This document shows, one piece after another, positions 7,088 through 12,989 of a stretch of DNA of 12,989 nucleotides; the first letter of the stretch is position 1; every line of letters begins with the position of its first letter. The position numbers and the translations under genes were made by a program. The notes under the pieces are model-generated. The model was not told the DNA's origin. It saw nothing but the letters and a program-made list of their open reading frames with translations, and did not search any database. Location: NCBI GenBank assembly GCA_023417975.1, contig JAEZDX010000599.1, forward strand, positions 1-12,989. The letters run 5' to 3'. The stretch is from Bacillota bacterium. GTDB lineage: Bacteria > Bacillota > Clostridia > Clostridiales > Clostridiaceae.

Positions 7088-8981
7088 CAGGTATGAGCTG
7101 CTTGAAAAAATAGGTGAAGGCGGCATGTCTGTAGTTTATAAAGCTAAGTGCCATAAGCTTAACAGGTATGATGCAGTAAAGATACTAAAAAGGGAATATT
7201 CAAATGACGAAGCAGTGGTTGAGAAATTTAAAAGGGAGGCTACAGCTGTAGCTAATCTTTCCGATACAAATATTATAAATATATTTGACGTTGGAACTCA
7301 AGGCGATATACATTACATAGTTATGGAATATGTAAAAGGAAAGACTTTAAAGGATGTAATAATTGAAAATGTAAGATTAAGCTATGAGAGAGCTATTGAT
7401 ATAGGTATTCAGATTGCAAAAGCTTTGGACTGTGCCCATAGAAACAATATCATTCATAGGGATGTAAAGCCTCAAAATATTTTGCTTACGGAAGATGGGG
7501 TTGTTAAAGTAACTGACTTTGGTATAGCTAAAGCTTCCAGTTCAGTAACAATAACCAATTCCAACAAGGTTATAGGCTCCGCTCATTATTTTTCTCCGGA
7601 GCAGGCTAAAGGTTCATTTGTTGATGGAAGGGCGGACATTTATTCATTGGGTATTGTACTTTACGAAATGGTAACAGGAAAAGTACCCTTTGATGCTGAA
7701 AGCCCGGTTACAATTGCTATAAAGCACATACAGGATAATCCTGTACCACCAAGACAGATAAATATGAGTATACCTGAGAGCCTAAACAGACTTATTCTAA
7801 AGTCTATTGAAAAAGATCCAAACAGCAGATATCAAACAGTAAGAGAAATGCTTAACGATCTTATGAGAATTCAAAAGGATTTAAATTATGAGATTGTACC
7901 TTCTGCAGCAGAAAAAGACTATACAAAAGTAATGAACGCGGTAAATGTTTCGAACCAGACTTCAAAAGATGATGAAGATGAGTATAAAGAAGACAAGATG
8001 AATAATAAGACCAAAAAGATACTTATAGGCGTCTTAATCGGAGTTTTAATACTTGTGCTTGGCGCCGTGACTGCATTGGCATTAGGTGGTGCCTTCAAGG
8101 GAGGAAATAAGCCTAATACTAACCCGAATCAAACTGTGGTTACTGCGGATAAGGAAGTTCCTAATGTTATAGGATATACTGAGGCTGATGCAAAGAAAAA
8201 GATTGAAGAAAGCGGATTAAAATATTTGAAAAGCGATGAAGTTTCGGATGATAAGATACCTGCCGGATCTGTGGTTGCTACTTTCCCAGATGCCGGAACA
8301 AAGCTTCCTGCCAATAAGGAAGTAAGAGTAAGATTAAGTAAAGGACCAGGAAAGGATACCGTACCGCCGCTTGCCGGAATGACTGTAGAGCAAGCAAAAG
8401 CATTGTTGGCAAGTACAGGATTTGAATTGGTAACGGGCAGCAATGAGTATAATGATACCGTTCCGGAAAATTCAATCATAAGACAGACACCTGAGCCTGA
8501 TGCAGAGGCAGACAAAGGAACTAAGATTACAGTAGTAGTTAGCTTAGGAAAGAAAATTGTAATTGCTAACGTACCTAAGCTTGTAGGTTTGACTATTGAT
8601 GAAGCTAAGGATAAACTTACAGCAGTAAAATTAAAAATTGGAGCTACTGATAAAGTTGAGAATTATGATCTTTCCAAAGCCGGAAAGATAGCTTCCCAAG
8701 GTGTACAGGAAAATGCGCCTCTTCAGCAGGATTCAGCTGTTAATGTAACTTATTATGATGATGTTAAGGTTCCAAATTTTGTTGGAAAGACACTAAGTCA
8801 GGCTTTGGCTGATCCCGCAGTGAAAAGTGGGGCAATTAAGCTAGTGGCGCCTGCACTGACAGATGACAATAAAGATTTAAAAGTTACTCTACAGGATCCG
8901 AATTCAGTCACAAATACTGTTATAAAGCAAGTAACCACCATAACACTTACGCTAGAGACACCAAAAACACCTACACCTTAA
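7065..8981 (+). CDS. prkC: Transmembrane Ser/Thr kinase with PASTA domains (PrkC/StkP type)
   Basis: This 638-residue Hanks-type kinase senses cell-wall material through its extracellular part. The cytosolic kinase domain (about 10-270) has the glycine loop GEGGMSVVYK, lysine K39, HRDVKPQN (D133), DFG (151-153) and GSAHYFSPEQAKG. A charged juxtamembrane linker ends at KTKK, followed by one membrane helix at about 319-342. Outside are three clear PASTA repeats beginning near V365, V433 and V503, and a fourth, divergent one near V569, then a threonine/proline tail ending TPKTPTP. In B. subtilis PrkC responds to muropeptides during germination and phosphorylates translation factors and RsgA; here rsgA is the next gene, 60 nt downstream. 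The start ATG follows GGGGAG within stp. All catalytic residues are present. Confidence 0.96.
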   Translation: MIGTILNNRYELLEKIGEGGMSVVYKAKCHKLNRYDAVKILKREYSNDEAVVEKFKREATAVANLSDTNIINIFDVGTQGDIHYIVMEYVKGKTLKDVIIENVRLSYERAIDIGIQIAKALDCAHRNNIIHRDVKPQNILLTEDGVVKVTDFGIAKASSSVTITNSNKVIGSAHYFSPEQAKGSFVDGRADIYSLGIVLYEMVTGKVPFDAESPVTIAIKHIQDNPVPPRQINMSIPESLNRLILKSIEKDPNSRYQTVREMLNDLMRIQKDLNYEIVPSAAEKDYTKVMNAVNVSNQTSKDDEDEYKEDKMNNKTKKILIGVLIGVLILVLGAVTALALGGAFKGGNKPNTNPNQTVVTADKEVPNVIGYTEADAKKKIEESGLKYLKSDEVSDDKIPAGSVVATFPDAGTKLPANKEVRVRLSKGPGKDTVPPLAGMTVEQAKALLASTGFELVTGSNEYNDTVPENSIIRQTPEPDAEADKGTKITVVVSLGKKIVIANVPKLVGLTIDEAKDKLTAVKLKIGATDKVENYDLSKAGKIASQGVQENAPLQQDSAVNVTYYDDVKVPNFVGKTLSQALADPAVKSGAIKLVAPALTDDNKDLKVTLQDPNSVTNTVIKQVTTITLTLETPKTPTP

Positions 8982-8996
8982 TAAATTACAGCTATA

Positions 8997-9031
8997 TGAA
9001 GTACTTGAGCTTTGATAAAAGCAGTACTTTA
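8997..9031 (+). promoter_or_regulatory. Bulged RNA hairpin abutting the rsgA ribosome binding site
   Basis: AAGTACT (8999-9005) pairs with AGTACTT (9023-9029), and GCTTT (9009-9013) pairs with AAAGC (9018-9022) around a GATA tetraloop. A single 3-nt bulge, TGA (9006-9008), interrupts the 5' side. A G-U and a T-A pair extend the outer stem to 8997/9031. Pairing was worked out by eye. The Shine-Dalgarno AAGGAGG starts at 9031, touching the stem base. No U-run follows, so it is not a classical terminator. It could tune rsgA translation or mark an mRNA processing point between prkC and rsgA; the role is inference. Confidence 0.5.
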
Positions 9032-9041
9032 AGGAGGAAAT

Positions 9042-9908
9042 ATGATAGGAACTATCATTAAAGGCATTGCAGGATTTTACTATGTAAAAGTTGAAGAAGA
9101 TGTTATAGAATGTAAGGCAAGGGGTAAGTTCAGATTTAATGAACTTACCCCTCTAGTAGGAGATAAGGTTGAAATTACGGTTAAAAATAACAAAGGTGTA
9201 ATAGATAAAATACTGCCGAGAAGCTCTGAGCTATCACGGCCTAATGTTGCCAATGTCACTCAAGCCTTTGTTGTTTTTGCTGTGAAAAATCCGGATATTA
9301 ATTTTGAATTACTGAATCGATTTTTAGTACTTTGTGAAATGAATGATTTAAAAATTCTTGTCTGTATTAATAAAAAGGATTTAGCCAGTGAAGAGGAACA
9401 CAATTATATTGATAGCTACTTTAGAAGTACCGGTTATGAGTATCATTATATCGGTGCAAAAAAAGGTGATGGATTGGATGATATAAGTGCGCACCTTAAG
9501 AATAATGTAACTGTAGTATGTGGACCTTCGGGAGCAGGTAAATCTACACTTATAAATAAACTGTGCGGCAGTGAAGTTATGCAGACAGGTGAAATAAGTC
9601 AAAAGAGCAGCAGAGGAAAGCATACTACAAGGCATAGTGAGCTCATTGGTGTAGAAAATGGTTTTATAGTGGATACACCTGGATTCTCTTCCTTGGATAT
9701 TAAGGATATTACAAAGCAAGAGCTTCAGCACCTTTTTCCGGAGTTTGAAGATTACAAATATGGCTGTAAATTCAAAGGATGCCTGCATTTTAAAGAACCA
9801 AACTGCTCGGTAAAGGATGCGGTAGCAAAGGGACTAATAAATGAAGTAAGATATAATAGTTATTTAAGCATACTTGATGAGATAATGAAGATTAGATTAT
9901 ATGATTAA
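9042..9908 (+). CDS. rsgA: Ribosome small-subunit-dependent GTPase A (RsgA/CpgA)
   Basis: RsgA is a late-stage 30S maturation GTPase. The 288-residue protein shows the circularly permuted GTPase order: an N-terminal OB-fold (about 1-65), then G4 NKKD (110-113), then G1 GPSGAGKST (161-169), a switch region with RGKHTTRH, and G3 DTPG (211-214). A C-terminal zinc-binding segment has C242, C247, H249 and C255 in CX4CXHX7-type spacing (C-x4-C-x-H-x5-C). This order is diagnostic of the family. The ATG follows AAGGAGG at 9031-9037. In B. subtilis the homologue CpgA is a substrate of PrkC, consistent with its place after prkC. In B. subtilis rpe follows; here thiN follows directly. Confidence 0.96.
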   Translation: MIGTIIKGIAGFYYVKVEEDVIECKARGKFRFNELTPLVGDKVEITVKNNKGVIDKILPRSSELSRPNVANVTQAFVVFAVKNPDINFELLNRFLVLCEMNDLKILVCINKKDLASEEEHNYIDSYFRSTGYEYHYIGAKKGDGLDDISAHLKNNVTVVCGPSGAGKSTLINKLCGSEVMQTGEISQKSSRGKHTTRHSELIGVENGFIVDTPGFSSLDIKDITKQELQHLFPEFEDYKYGCKFKGCLHFKEPNCSVKDAVAKGLINEVRYNSYLSILDEIMKIRLYD

Positions 9909-9926
9909 TTTGTGGAGATGTATTTA

Positions 9927-10562
9927 ATGAAAGCACTTATTATGTCCGGTGGTACAAAACCATCAAAAGAGCTGGCGTTGAAAGAGGCTGCAGAAAGCAG
10001 CTATGTTATAGGTGTAGATAAGGGAATAGAATATCTATATGAATACAATATAGAACCCAATATAGTGTTGGGAGATTTTGATTCCGTGGACATTGGAGTT
10101 TTAAATAAGATTACTCATTCATACAAACAGCTGGTAAAGTTTCCCCCGGAAAAGGATTTTACAGATACTCAAGCTGCAATAAATAAATGTCAGGAGCTGA
10201 ATGTGGAAGAAATAGTTATTTTAGCTGCCACCGGTACCAGACTTGATCATACGTTGGCCAATATAGGCCTTTTGTATCAATGCTTGGAAAGAGGGAAAAA
10301 GGCTGTAATTAAAGATGAGAAAAATACTATTTTTATGACCAATAATGATATTAAGCTAGATGGTTTTAATACCGGATATTTTTCACTTATGGCATTTGCC
10401 GGTGTGGTGGAAAATGTAAATATTAGAGGAGCAAAATATCCTTTATATGATTATAGGTTAGCTCCTTGGGATAACATAACCATTTCAAATGAATTTTGCG
10501 GTGAAACTGTGAACATAACGTTTAATTCCGGGACTTTATTGATATTTTACAGCATGGACTAA
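9927..10562 (+). CDS. thiN: Thiamine pyrophosphokinase
   Basis: ThiN moves a pyrophosphate group from ATP to thiamine, giving the cofactor thiamine diphosphate. The 211-residue protein has the family motifs GDFDS (49-53), the acidic DFTDTQ (77-82) and ATGTRLDHTLANI (R105, D107, H108), followed by a C-terminal beta-rich thiamine-binding domain. The frame is also open to GTG 9912 and ATG 9918, but the sequence GTGGAG at 9912-9917 looks like the ribosome binding site and the family usually starts close to the K-A-L-I-M-S-G-G strand, so ATG 9927 is chosen. It lies 18 nt after rsgA and is closed by a strong terminator, probably the end of the long upstream transcription unit. Confidence 0.93.
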   Translation: MKALIMSGGTKPSKELALKEAAESSYVIGVDKGIEYLYEYNIEPNIVLGDFDSVDIGVLNKITHSYKQLVKFPPEKDFTDTQAAINKCQELNVEEIVILAATGTRLDHTLANIGLLYQCLERGKKAVIKDEKNTIFMTNNDIKLDGFNTGYFSLMAFAGVVENVNIRGAKYPLYDYRLAPWDNITISNEFCGETVNITFNSGTLLIFYSMD

Positions 10563-10570
10563 TGCAAGTG

Positions 10571-10608
10571 ATGTTCCAAATAAAAAGTTGGAACATTTTT
10601 ATTTTTTT
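10571..10608 (+). terminator. Intrinsic terminator after thiN
   Basis: A perfect 9-bp stem pairs ATGTTCCAA (10571-10579) with TTGGAACAT (10588-10596) around an 8-nt A-rich loop. It is followed by TTTT, one A and seven more T residues. It starts 8 nt after the thiN stop codon and is a textbook rho-independent terminator. Confidence 0.9.
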
Positions 10609-10637
10609 GTAACAAAAACAACAATTATTAATATAAT
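10607..10637 (+). promoter_or_regulatory. Possible sigma-A-like promoter for the small membrane gene and spoVM
   Basis: A perfect -10 hexamer TATAAT lies at 10632-10637, directly after the thiN terminator. The best -35 candidate is TTGTAA (10607-10612) with a long 19-nt spacer, so the pair is imperfect. spoVM in B. subtilis is made in the mother cell, where a SigE promoter would be expected, but I saw no good CATACA-type -10 in this stretch. Confidence 0.35.
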
Positions 10638-10669
10638 AGATAATGAAATAATGATGAGGTGTGACGCAC

Positions 10670-10837
10670 TTGCGTAAGTTCAGCAGATGGATTAATAAAA
10701 GATTTGGCCTTATAGTTACATGCATAGGCATTGGAATGTTTATTACTGTTGTTATTCCTATGTGGGGTTGGTTTGGAGTCGTAGGCATAGCTCTCATTTA
10801 TTGGGGATGGCAGGTAATGAATCACAACCATCATTAG
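10670..10837 (+). CDS. Small hypothetical membrane protein upstream of spoVM
   Basis: I do not recognise this 55-residue protein by name. It starts MRKFSRWINKRFG, a basic head, and continues as a nearly uninterrupted hydrophobic stretch (about 13-50) broken at P30, rich in glycine and tryptophan (W32, W34, W45, W47), ending NHNHH. This fits one kinked or two short membrane helices with the basic N-terminus inside. The start is taken as TTG 10670 because GAGGTG at 10656-10661 is 8 nt upstream; an in-frame GTG at 10661 would overlap that site. It is 20 nt upstream of spoVM and downstream of a terminator, so the two probably share an mRNA. A sporulation-related or envelope role is inferred from this position alone. 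Coding status rests on open frame, binding site and the clean hydrophobic pattern. Confidence 0.7.
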   Translation: MRKFSRWINKRFGLIVTCIGIGMFITVVIPMWGWFGVVGIALIYWGWQVMNHNHH

Positions 10838-10857
10838 CAATTTATTGAGGGGGATAT

Positions 10858-10926
10858 ATGAAAATAATCGCCATTAAACTGCCTAAATTTCTTTCCTCTA
10901 TTTTAAAATTTTTTATTAGAAGGTAA
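10858..10926 (+). CDS. spoVM: Stage V sporulation protein M (SpoVM)
   Basis: This 22-residue peptide begins MKIIAIKLPKFLSS and ends FFIRR. It matches the B. subtilis SpoVM pattern MKFYTIKLPKFL, including the functionally important proline at position 9. SpoVM is a short amphipathic helix that settles on the convex outer forespore membrane and anchors the coat ATPase SpoIVA, and in B. subtilis it also inhibits the FtsH protease. A strong GAGGGGGA site (10847-10854) precedes the ATG. In B. subtilis spoVM likewise lies between thiN (yloS) and rpmB, which makes the call firm despite the size. It is slightly shorter than the 26-residue B. subtilis protein, lacking part of the C-terminal tail. It implies a spore-forming host. 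Confidence 0.9.
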   Translation: MKIIAIKLPKFLSSILKFFIRR

Positions 10927-10934
10927 CATAAAAT

Positions 10935-10978
10935 AAAAAAATGCAATTGTATTTCTACAACTGCATTTTTTTATTTTT
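10935..10978. terminator. Bidirectional terminator between convergent spoVM and rpmB
   Basis: ATGCAATTGTA (10941-10951) pairs with TACAACTGCAT (10956-10966) around loop TTTC with one A-C mismatch. Flanking A6 (10935-10940) and T6 (10967-10972) extend the stem and give a U-run on either strand; more T residues follow to 10978. It begins 9 nt after the spoVM stop and ends at the rpmB stop, so one hairpin can serve both convergent genes. Confidence 0.88.
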
Positions 10979-11168
10979 AAACTGCACGCTGCACCTTACC
11001 GGAACGTAAGCATCTTGTGCAAACATGTATAGTTTTTGGAGTTCCATTAACTATTGCTTTAACTCTTCTAATATTCGGAGTCCATGTTCTCTTTGATTGA
11101 CGGTGTGAATGACTGTACTGAACACCGAAGACAACACCCTTATTGCAAACTTCACATTTTCTTGACAT
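10977..11168 (-). CDS. rpmB: 50S ribosomal protein L28
   Basis: L28 is a small protein of the large ribosomal subunit. The 63-residue product begins MSRKCEVCNKGVVFG and contains QSKRTWTPNIRRV, typical of bacterial L28. It has two CxxC pairs (C5/C8 and C50/C53), so it is the zinc-binding (C+) form. The frame continues upstream, but the ATG at 11168-11166 is preceded by a strong AAGGAGGTG site (complement of 11175-11183), which fixes the start. It is the only minus-strand gene here and is transcribed toward spoVM and away from yloU. The same reversed orientation of rpmB beside spoVM and yloU is known from B. subtilis. Confidence 0.96.
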   Translation of the reverse strand: MSRKCEVCNKGVVFGVQYSHSHRQSKRTWTPNIRRVKAIVNGTPKTIHVCTRCLRSGKVQRAV

Positions 11169-11223
11169 TGAAAACACCTCCTTATGTAACATCAAGACAT
11201 TTACTCTCAATTCAAACACACTT

Positions 11224-11253
11224 ATTTTAGCACACAATGTATAATTTATGCAA
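11224..11253 (-). promoter_or_regulatory. Probable rpmB promoter (extended -10)
   Basis: Read on the minus strand, TGCTAAAAT gives an extended -10 (TG-n-TAAAAT; hexamer at 11229-11224). TTGCAT (11253-11248) is a weak -35 with an 18-nt spacer. The -10 lies about 55 nt before the rpmB start codon. The extended TG motif can compensate for the poor -35. Confidence 0.5.
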
Positions 11254-11302
11254 GAGAAATATAAAATTAATAGTAGTAAAAGGAGCAATTCGCATTATTT
11301 TC

Positions 11303-11331
11303 TTGAATAAATGGCTCAATTAATATAAAAT
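11303..11331 (+). promoter_or_regulatory. Probable sigma-A promoter for yloU-fakA
   Basis: TTGAAT (11303-11308) and TAAAAT (11326-11331) are separated by 17 nt, the optimal spacing for vegetative sigma factor promoters. The start of yloU is about 33 nt further downstream. Together with the rpmB promoter it makes 11169-11364 a divergent promoter region. Confidence 0.6.
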
Positions 11332-11364
11332 AATCTATATGGAAGTAATCAAGGAGGAATAATC

Positions 11365-11712
11365 ATGATAAATATAACTAACGAAAATGGTTTGGTAAGT
11401 TATTCTGAAGAAGTAATTGCCAATATTGTTGGTTTATCCACCATGGAGTGTTACGGTGTTGTCGGAATGGCTTCTAAAAATGCTTCAGATGGATTTTGGG
11501 AATTAATCAAAGGCGGCAATCTTAGTAAAGGAGTTAAAATACATTATAAGAACAATGAACTTTCTGTTGAACTTTATGTAGTCGTTGAGTATGGTACTAA
11601 AATTTCAGTAATTGCAAATAATATTATCCAGAAAATAAAGTATAATGTAGAAAATTTTTTAGGAATTAAAATTGGGACTATTACAGTGAATGTACAAGGT
11701 GTTAGAGTCTAA
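11365..11712 (+). CDS. yloU: Asp23/Gls24 family envelope stress response protein (YloU-like)
   Basis: The 115-residue protein has no signal peptide or membrane segment. It fits the Asp23/Gls24 (DUF322) family: an N-terminal strand followed by YSEEVIANIVGLSTMECYGVVGMAS, then a beta-alpha-beta core with VELYVVVEYGTKISVIANNIIQKIKYNVE and a final TVNVQGVRV strand. Members are cytosolic and often linked to the membrane or to envelope stress; the exact biochemical role is not known. The ATG follows AAGGAGG at 11351-11357. It lies 14 nt before the fakA-like gene, the same pair (yloU-yloV) seen in B. subtilis and many other Firmicutes. The function in this organism is inferred from family membership only. 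Confidence 0.9.
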   Translation: MINITNENGLVSYSEEVIANIVGLSTMECYGVVGMASKNASDGFWELIKGGNLSKGVKIHYKNNELSVELYVVVEYGTKISVIANNIIQKIKYNVENFLGIKIGTITVNVQGVRV

Positions 11713-11726
11713 GGGGGAAGACATAA

Positions 11727-12989
11727 ATGAGCATGTTAAAAATTAATGGTGAAACTTTTTATAATATGATGATAAACGCCAGCAATACACTAGAGGAACA
11801 GAAGGAATTTGTTAACTCACTCAATGTTTTCCCTGTACCGGATGGAGATACTGGCACAAATATGTCTATGACATTTAAAGCTGCTGTGGAAGAAATAAAA
11901 AATCTTAAACAGGAAACAGTTGGAACAATTGCAAAGACCTTGGCTAAAGGTGCTTTGATGGGTGCAAGAGGAAATTCAGGAGTTATCTTGTCTCAGATCC
12001 TGCGTTGTATTGCAAAAGGACTGGAAGGTAAACTTGAAGTTGATGCAAAAGAGTTTGCAGAAAGCTTAATGGAAGGTTCAAGAAGTGCATATAAGGCAGT
12101 AATGCGACCTACAGAAGGAACAATTTTGACAGTAGTTCGTGCCAGCGGTGAGAGTGCTGTAAACAGTACTGAAGAAGACGTAGTAAAGCTTATGGAAGAG
12201 GTTGTTGAGCACAGCCGAGCCATTCTAAACAAGACACCGGATATGCTTCCTGTGCTAAAGAAAGCAAAGGTTGTAGACGCAGGCGGTATGGGATTCCTAG
12301 TAATTCTTAACGGTATGAGGGACGCGTTAAAAGGGAATGTAACCGTTGAGATTAAAGAGAGTGCTGATATACAAACTGCAAACAATGCTGCACAAAGCAT
12401 TAGCGAGGAAGATATAAAGTTTGGATATTGTACAGAGTTTATTATTTTAGACAATAAGGGTGATAGTAACGAGCTTAGGGACTATATAGAGAAGTTAGGT
12501 GATTCAATAATAGTTGTAGCCTATGAAGATGTAGTTAAGGTGCATGTACATACAAACGATCCTGGCGCAGTACTTTCAAAAGCTGTTCAATTTGGTGAAT
12601 TGTCAAAAATAAAAATTGAAAATATGAGAGAACAGCATAGACACTTGGTAGTTGATGAAGAAGAAGTTGCTGAGGCTCAGACACAAGAAGTGGATGGCGT
12701 TTTTGAAGAGGTTAAAAAATATGGTTTTATTGCAGTTGCAATGGGAGAAGGTATAAGTAATATCTTTACGGATTTAGGGGTTGACTATGTTATAGAAGGC
12801 GGTCAAACTATGAATCCAAGTACTCAGGATATTTTGGATGCCGTTGAAAAGATAAATGCAGAAAACATCTTCGTGCTTCCTAATAATAAGAATATAGTTA
12901 TGGCGGCAAATCAGGCTGCAGAGATAAGTGAGAAAAAAGTAATAGTTGTTCCATCAAAGACTCTTCCTCTGGGAATTACTGCTTTGACT
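11727..12989 (+). CDS. fakA: Fatty acid kinase catalytic subunit FakA-like (YloV, DAK2 domain), 3' partial
   Basis: The frame runs 421 codons from ATG 11727 to the window edge without a stop; full members have about 540-560 residues, so roughly the last 120-140 are missing. FakA phosphorylates fatty acids held by a DegV-type carrier (FakB) so they can enter phospholipid synthesis. The N-terminal DAK2-like kinase domain (about 1-200) has NVFPVPDGDTGTNMS with metal-binding D39 and D41, GARGNSG (79-85) and DAGGMG (184-189). The middle domain has C235 and HVHT (H273, H275), matching the zinc-binding residues of the Staphylococcus aureus protein. A DegV-like C-terminal domain begins near residue 325. 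AAGGGGGAAG at 11711-11720 sets the start. Older annotations call it a dihydroxyacetone kinase, but the associated DhaK subunit is not seen here. Confidence 0.92.
   Translation, partial: MSMLKINGETFYNMMINASNTLEEQKEFVNSLNVFPVPDGDTGTNMSMTFKAAVEEIKNLKQETVGTIAKTLAKGALMGARGNSGVILSQILRCIAKGLEGKLEVDAKEFAESLMEGSRSAYKAVMRPTEGTILTVVRASGESAVNSTEEDVVKLMEEVVEHSRAILNKTPDMLPVLKKAKVVDAGGMGFLVILNGMRDALKGNVTVEIKESADIQTANNAAQSISEEDIKFGYCTEFIILDNKGDSNELRDYIEKLGDSIIVVAYEDVVKVHVHTNDPGAVLSKAVQFGELSKIKIENMREQHRHLVVDEEEVAEAQTQEVDGVFEEVKKYGFIAVAMGEGISNIFTDLGVDYVIEGGQTMNPSTQDILDAVEKINAENIFVLPNNKNIVMAANQAAEISEKKVIVVPSKTLPLGITALT

Noticed and set aside
8129..8515. Minus-strand open frame of 128 codons inside the PASTA repeats of prkC
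   Set aside because: Antisense shadow of repetitive coding sequence with a low-complexity Ser/Ala-rich product; the plus strand has unmistakable PASTA repeats.
9381..9788. Minus-strand open frame of 135 codons inside rsgA
   Set aside because: Overlaps the GTPase motifs on the other strand and has no recognisable motif or start signal.
11993..12454. Minus-strand open frame of 153 codons inside the fakA-like gene
   Set aside because: It is antisense to a well-conserved kinase domain, is Ser/Ala-rich in the way of a mirror frame, and has no ribosome binding site or neighbour to support it.
1..12989. Mobile elements, CRISPR arrays, tRNA or rRNA genes, toxin-antitoxin or defence systems
   Set aside because: No transposase, integrase, direct repeat array, tRNA-like cloverleaf or defence-type gene was seen; the region is a conserved housekeeping cluster with uniform codon use.

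Overview
The window is low in GC and carries a housekeeping gene cluster in the order coaBC(end)-priA-def-fmt-rsmB-rlmN-stp-prkC-rsgA-thiN-[small membrane protein]-spoVM-(rpmB on the minus strand)-yloU-fakA(start). The same order, with small differences, surrounds prkC and spoVM in Bacillus subtilis and many Clostridia. AT-rich codon use, strong AAGGAGG-type ribosome binding sites, a PASTA-domain kinase and a SpoVM homologue point to an endospore-forming Firmicute. I infer class Clostridia, possibly a Ruminiclostridium/Clostridium-like genus; the genus is a guess from gene order and style.

Layout. Positions 1-161 hold the C-terminal end of CoaBC, closed by a hairpin that overlaps its stop codon. 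From 211 to 10562 nine plus-strand genes lie close together: priA (replication restart), def and fmt (formyl-methionine handling at initiation), rsmB and rlmN (rRNA methylation), stp and prkC (a Ser/Thr phosphatase-kinase pair that overlap), rsgA (30S maturation GTPase) and thiN (thiamine pyrophosphokinase). The larger internal gaps are 51 nt (fmt-rsmB), 94 nt (rlmN-stp) and 60 nt (prkC-rsgA). The last contains a strong bulged hairpin directly before the rsgA ribosome binding site. A clear intrinsic terminator follows thiN.

From 10607 to 10926 lies a small sporulation-related unit: a probable promoter, a 55-residue membrane protein I cannot name, and spoVM (22 residues). A terminator able to work in both directions separates it from rpmB (ribosomal protein L28, minus strand). 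A 196-nt divergent region carries opposing promoters for rpmB and for yloU (Asp23 family). yloU is followed by a fakA-like fatty acid kinase gene that runs off the right edge.

How the genes work together: the main group serves translation and ribosome assembly (def, fmt, rsmB, rlmN, rsgA, rpmB), together with replication restart (priA) and a growth/cell-wall-linked phosphorylation switch (stp/prkC). spoVM serves spore-coat assembly. No mobile element, CRISPR array, tRNA, rRNA or known riboswitch was seen, and no gap exceeds 300 bases. I found no new multi-gene system. The items most worth a second look are the unnamed small membrane gene next to spoVM and the hairpin in front of rsgA.
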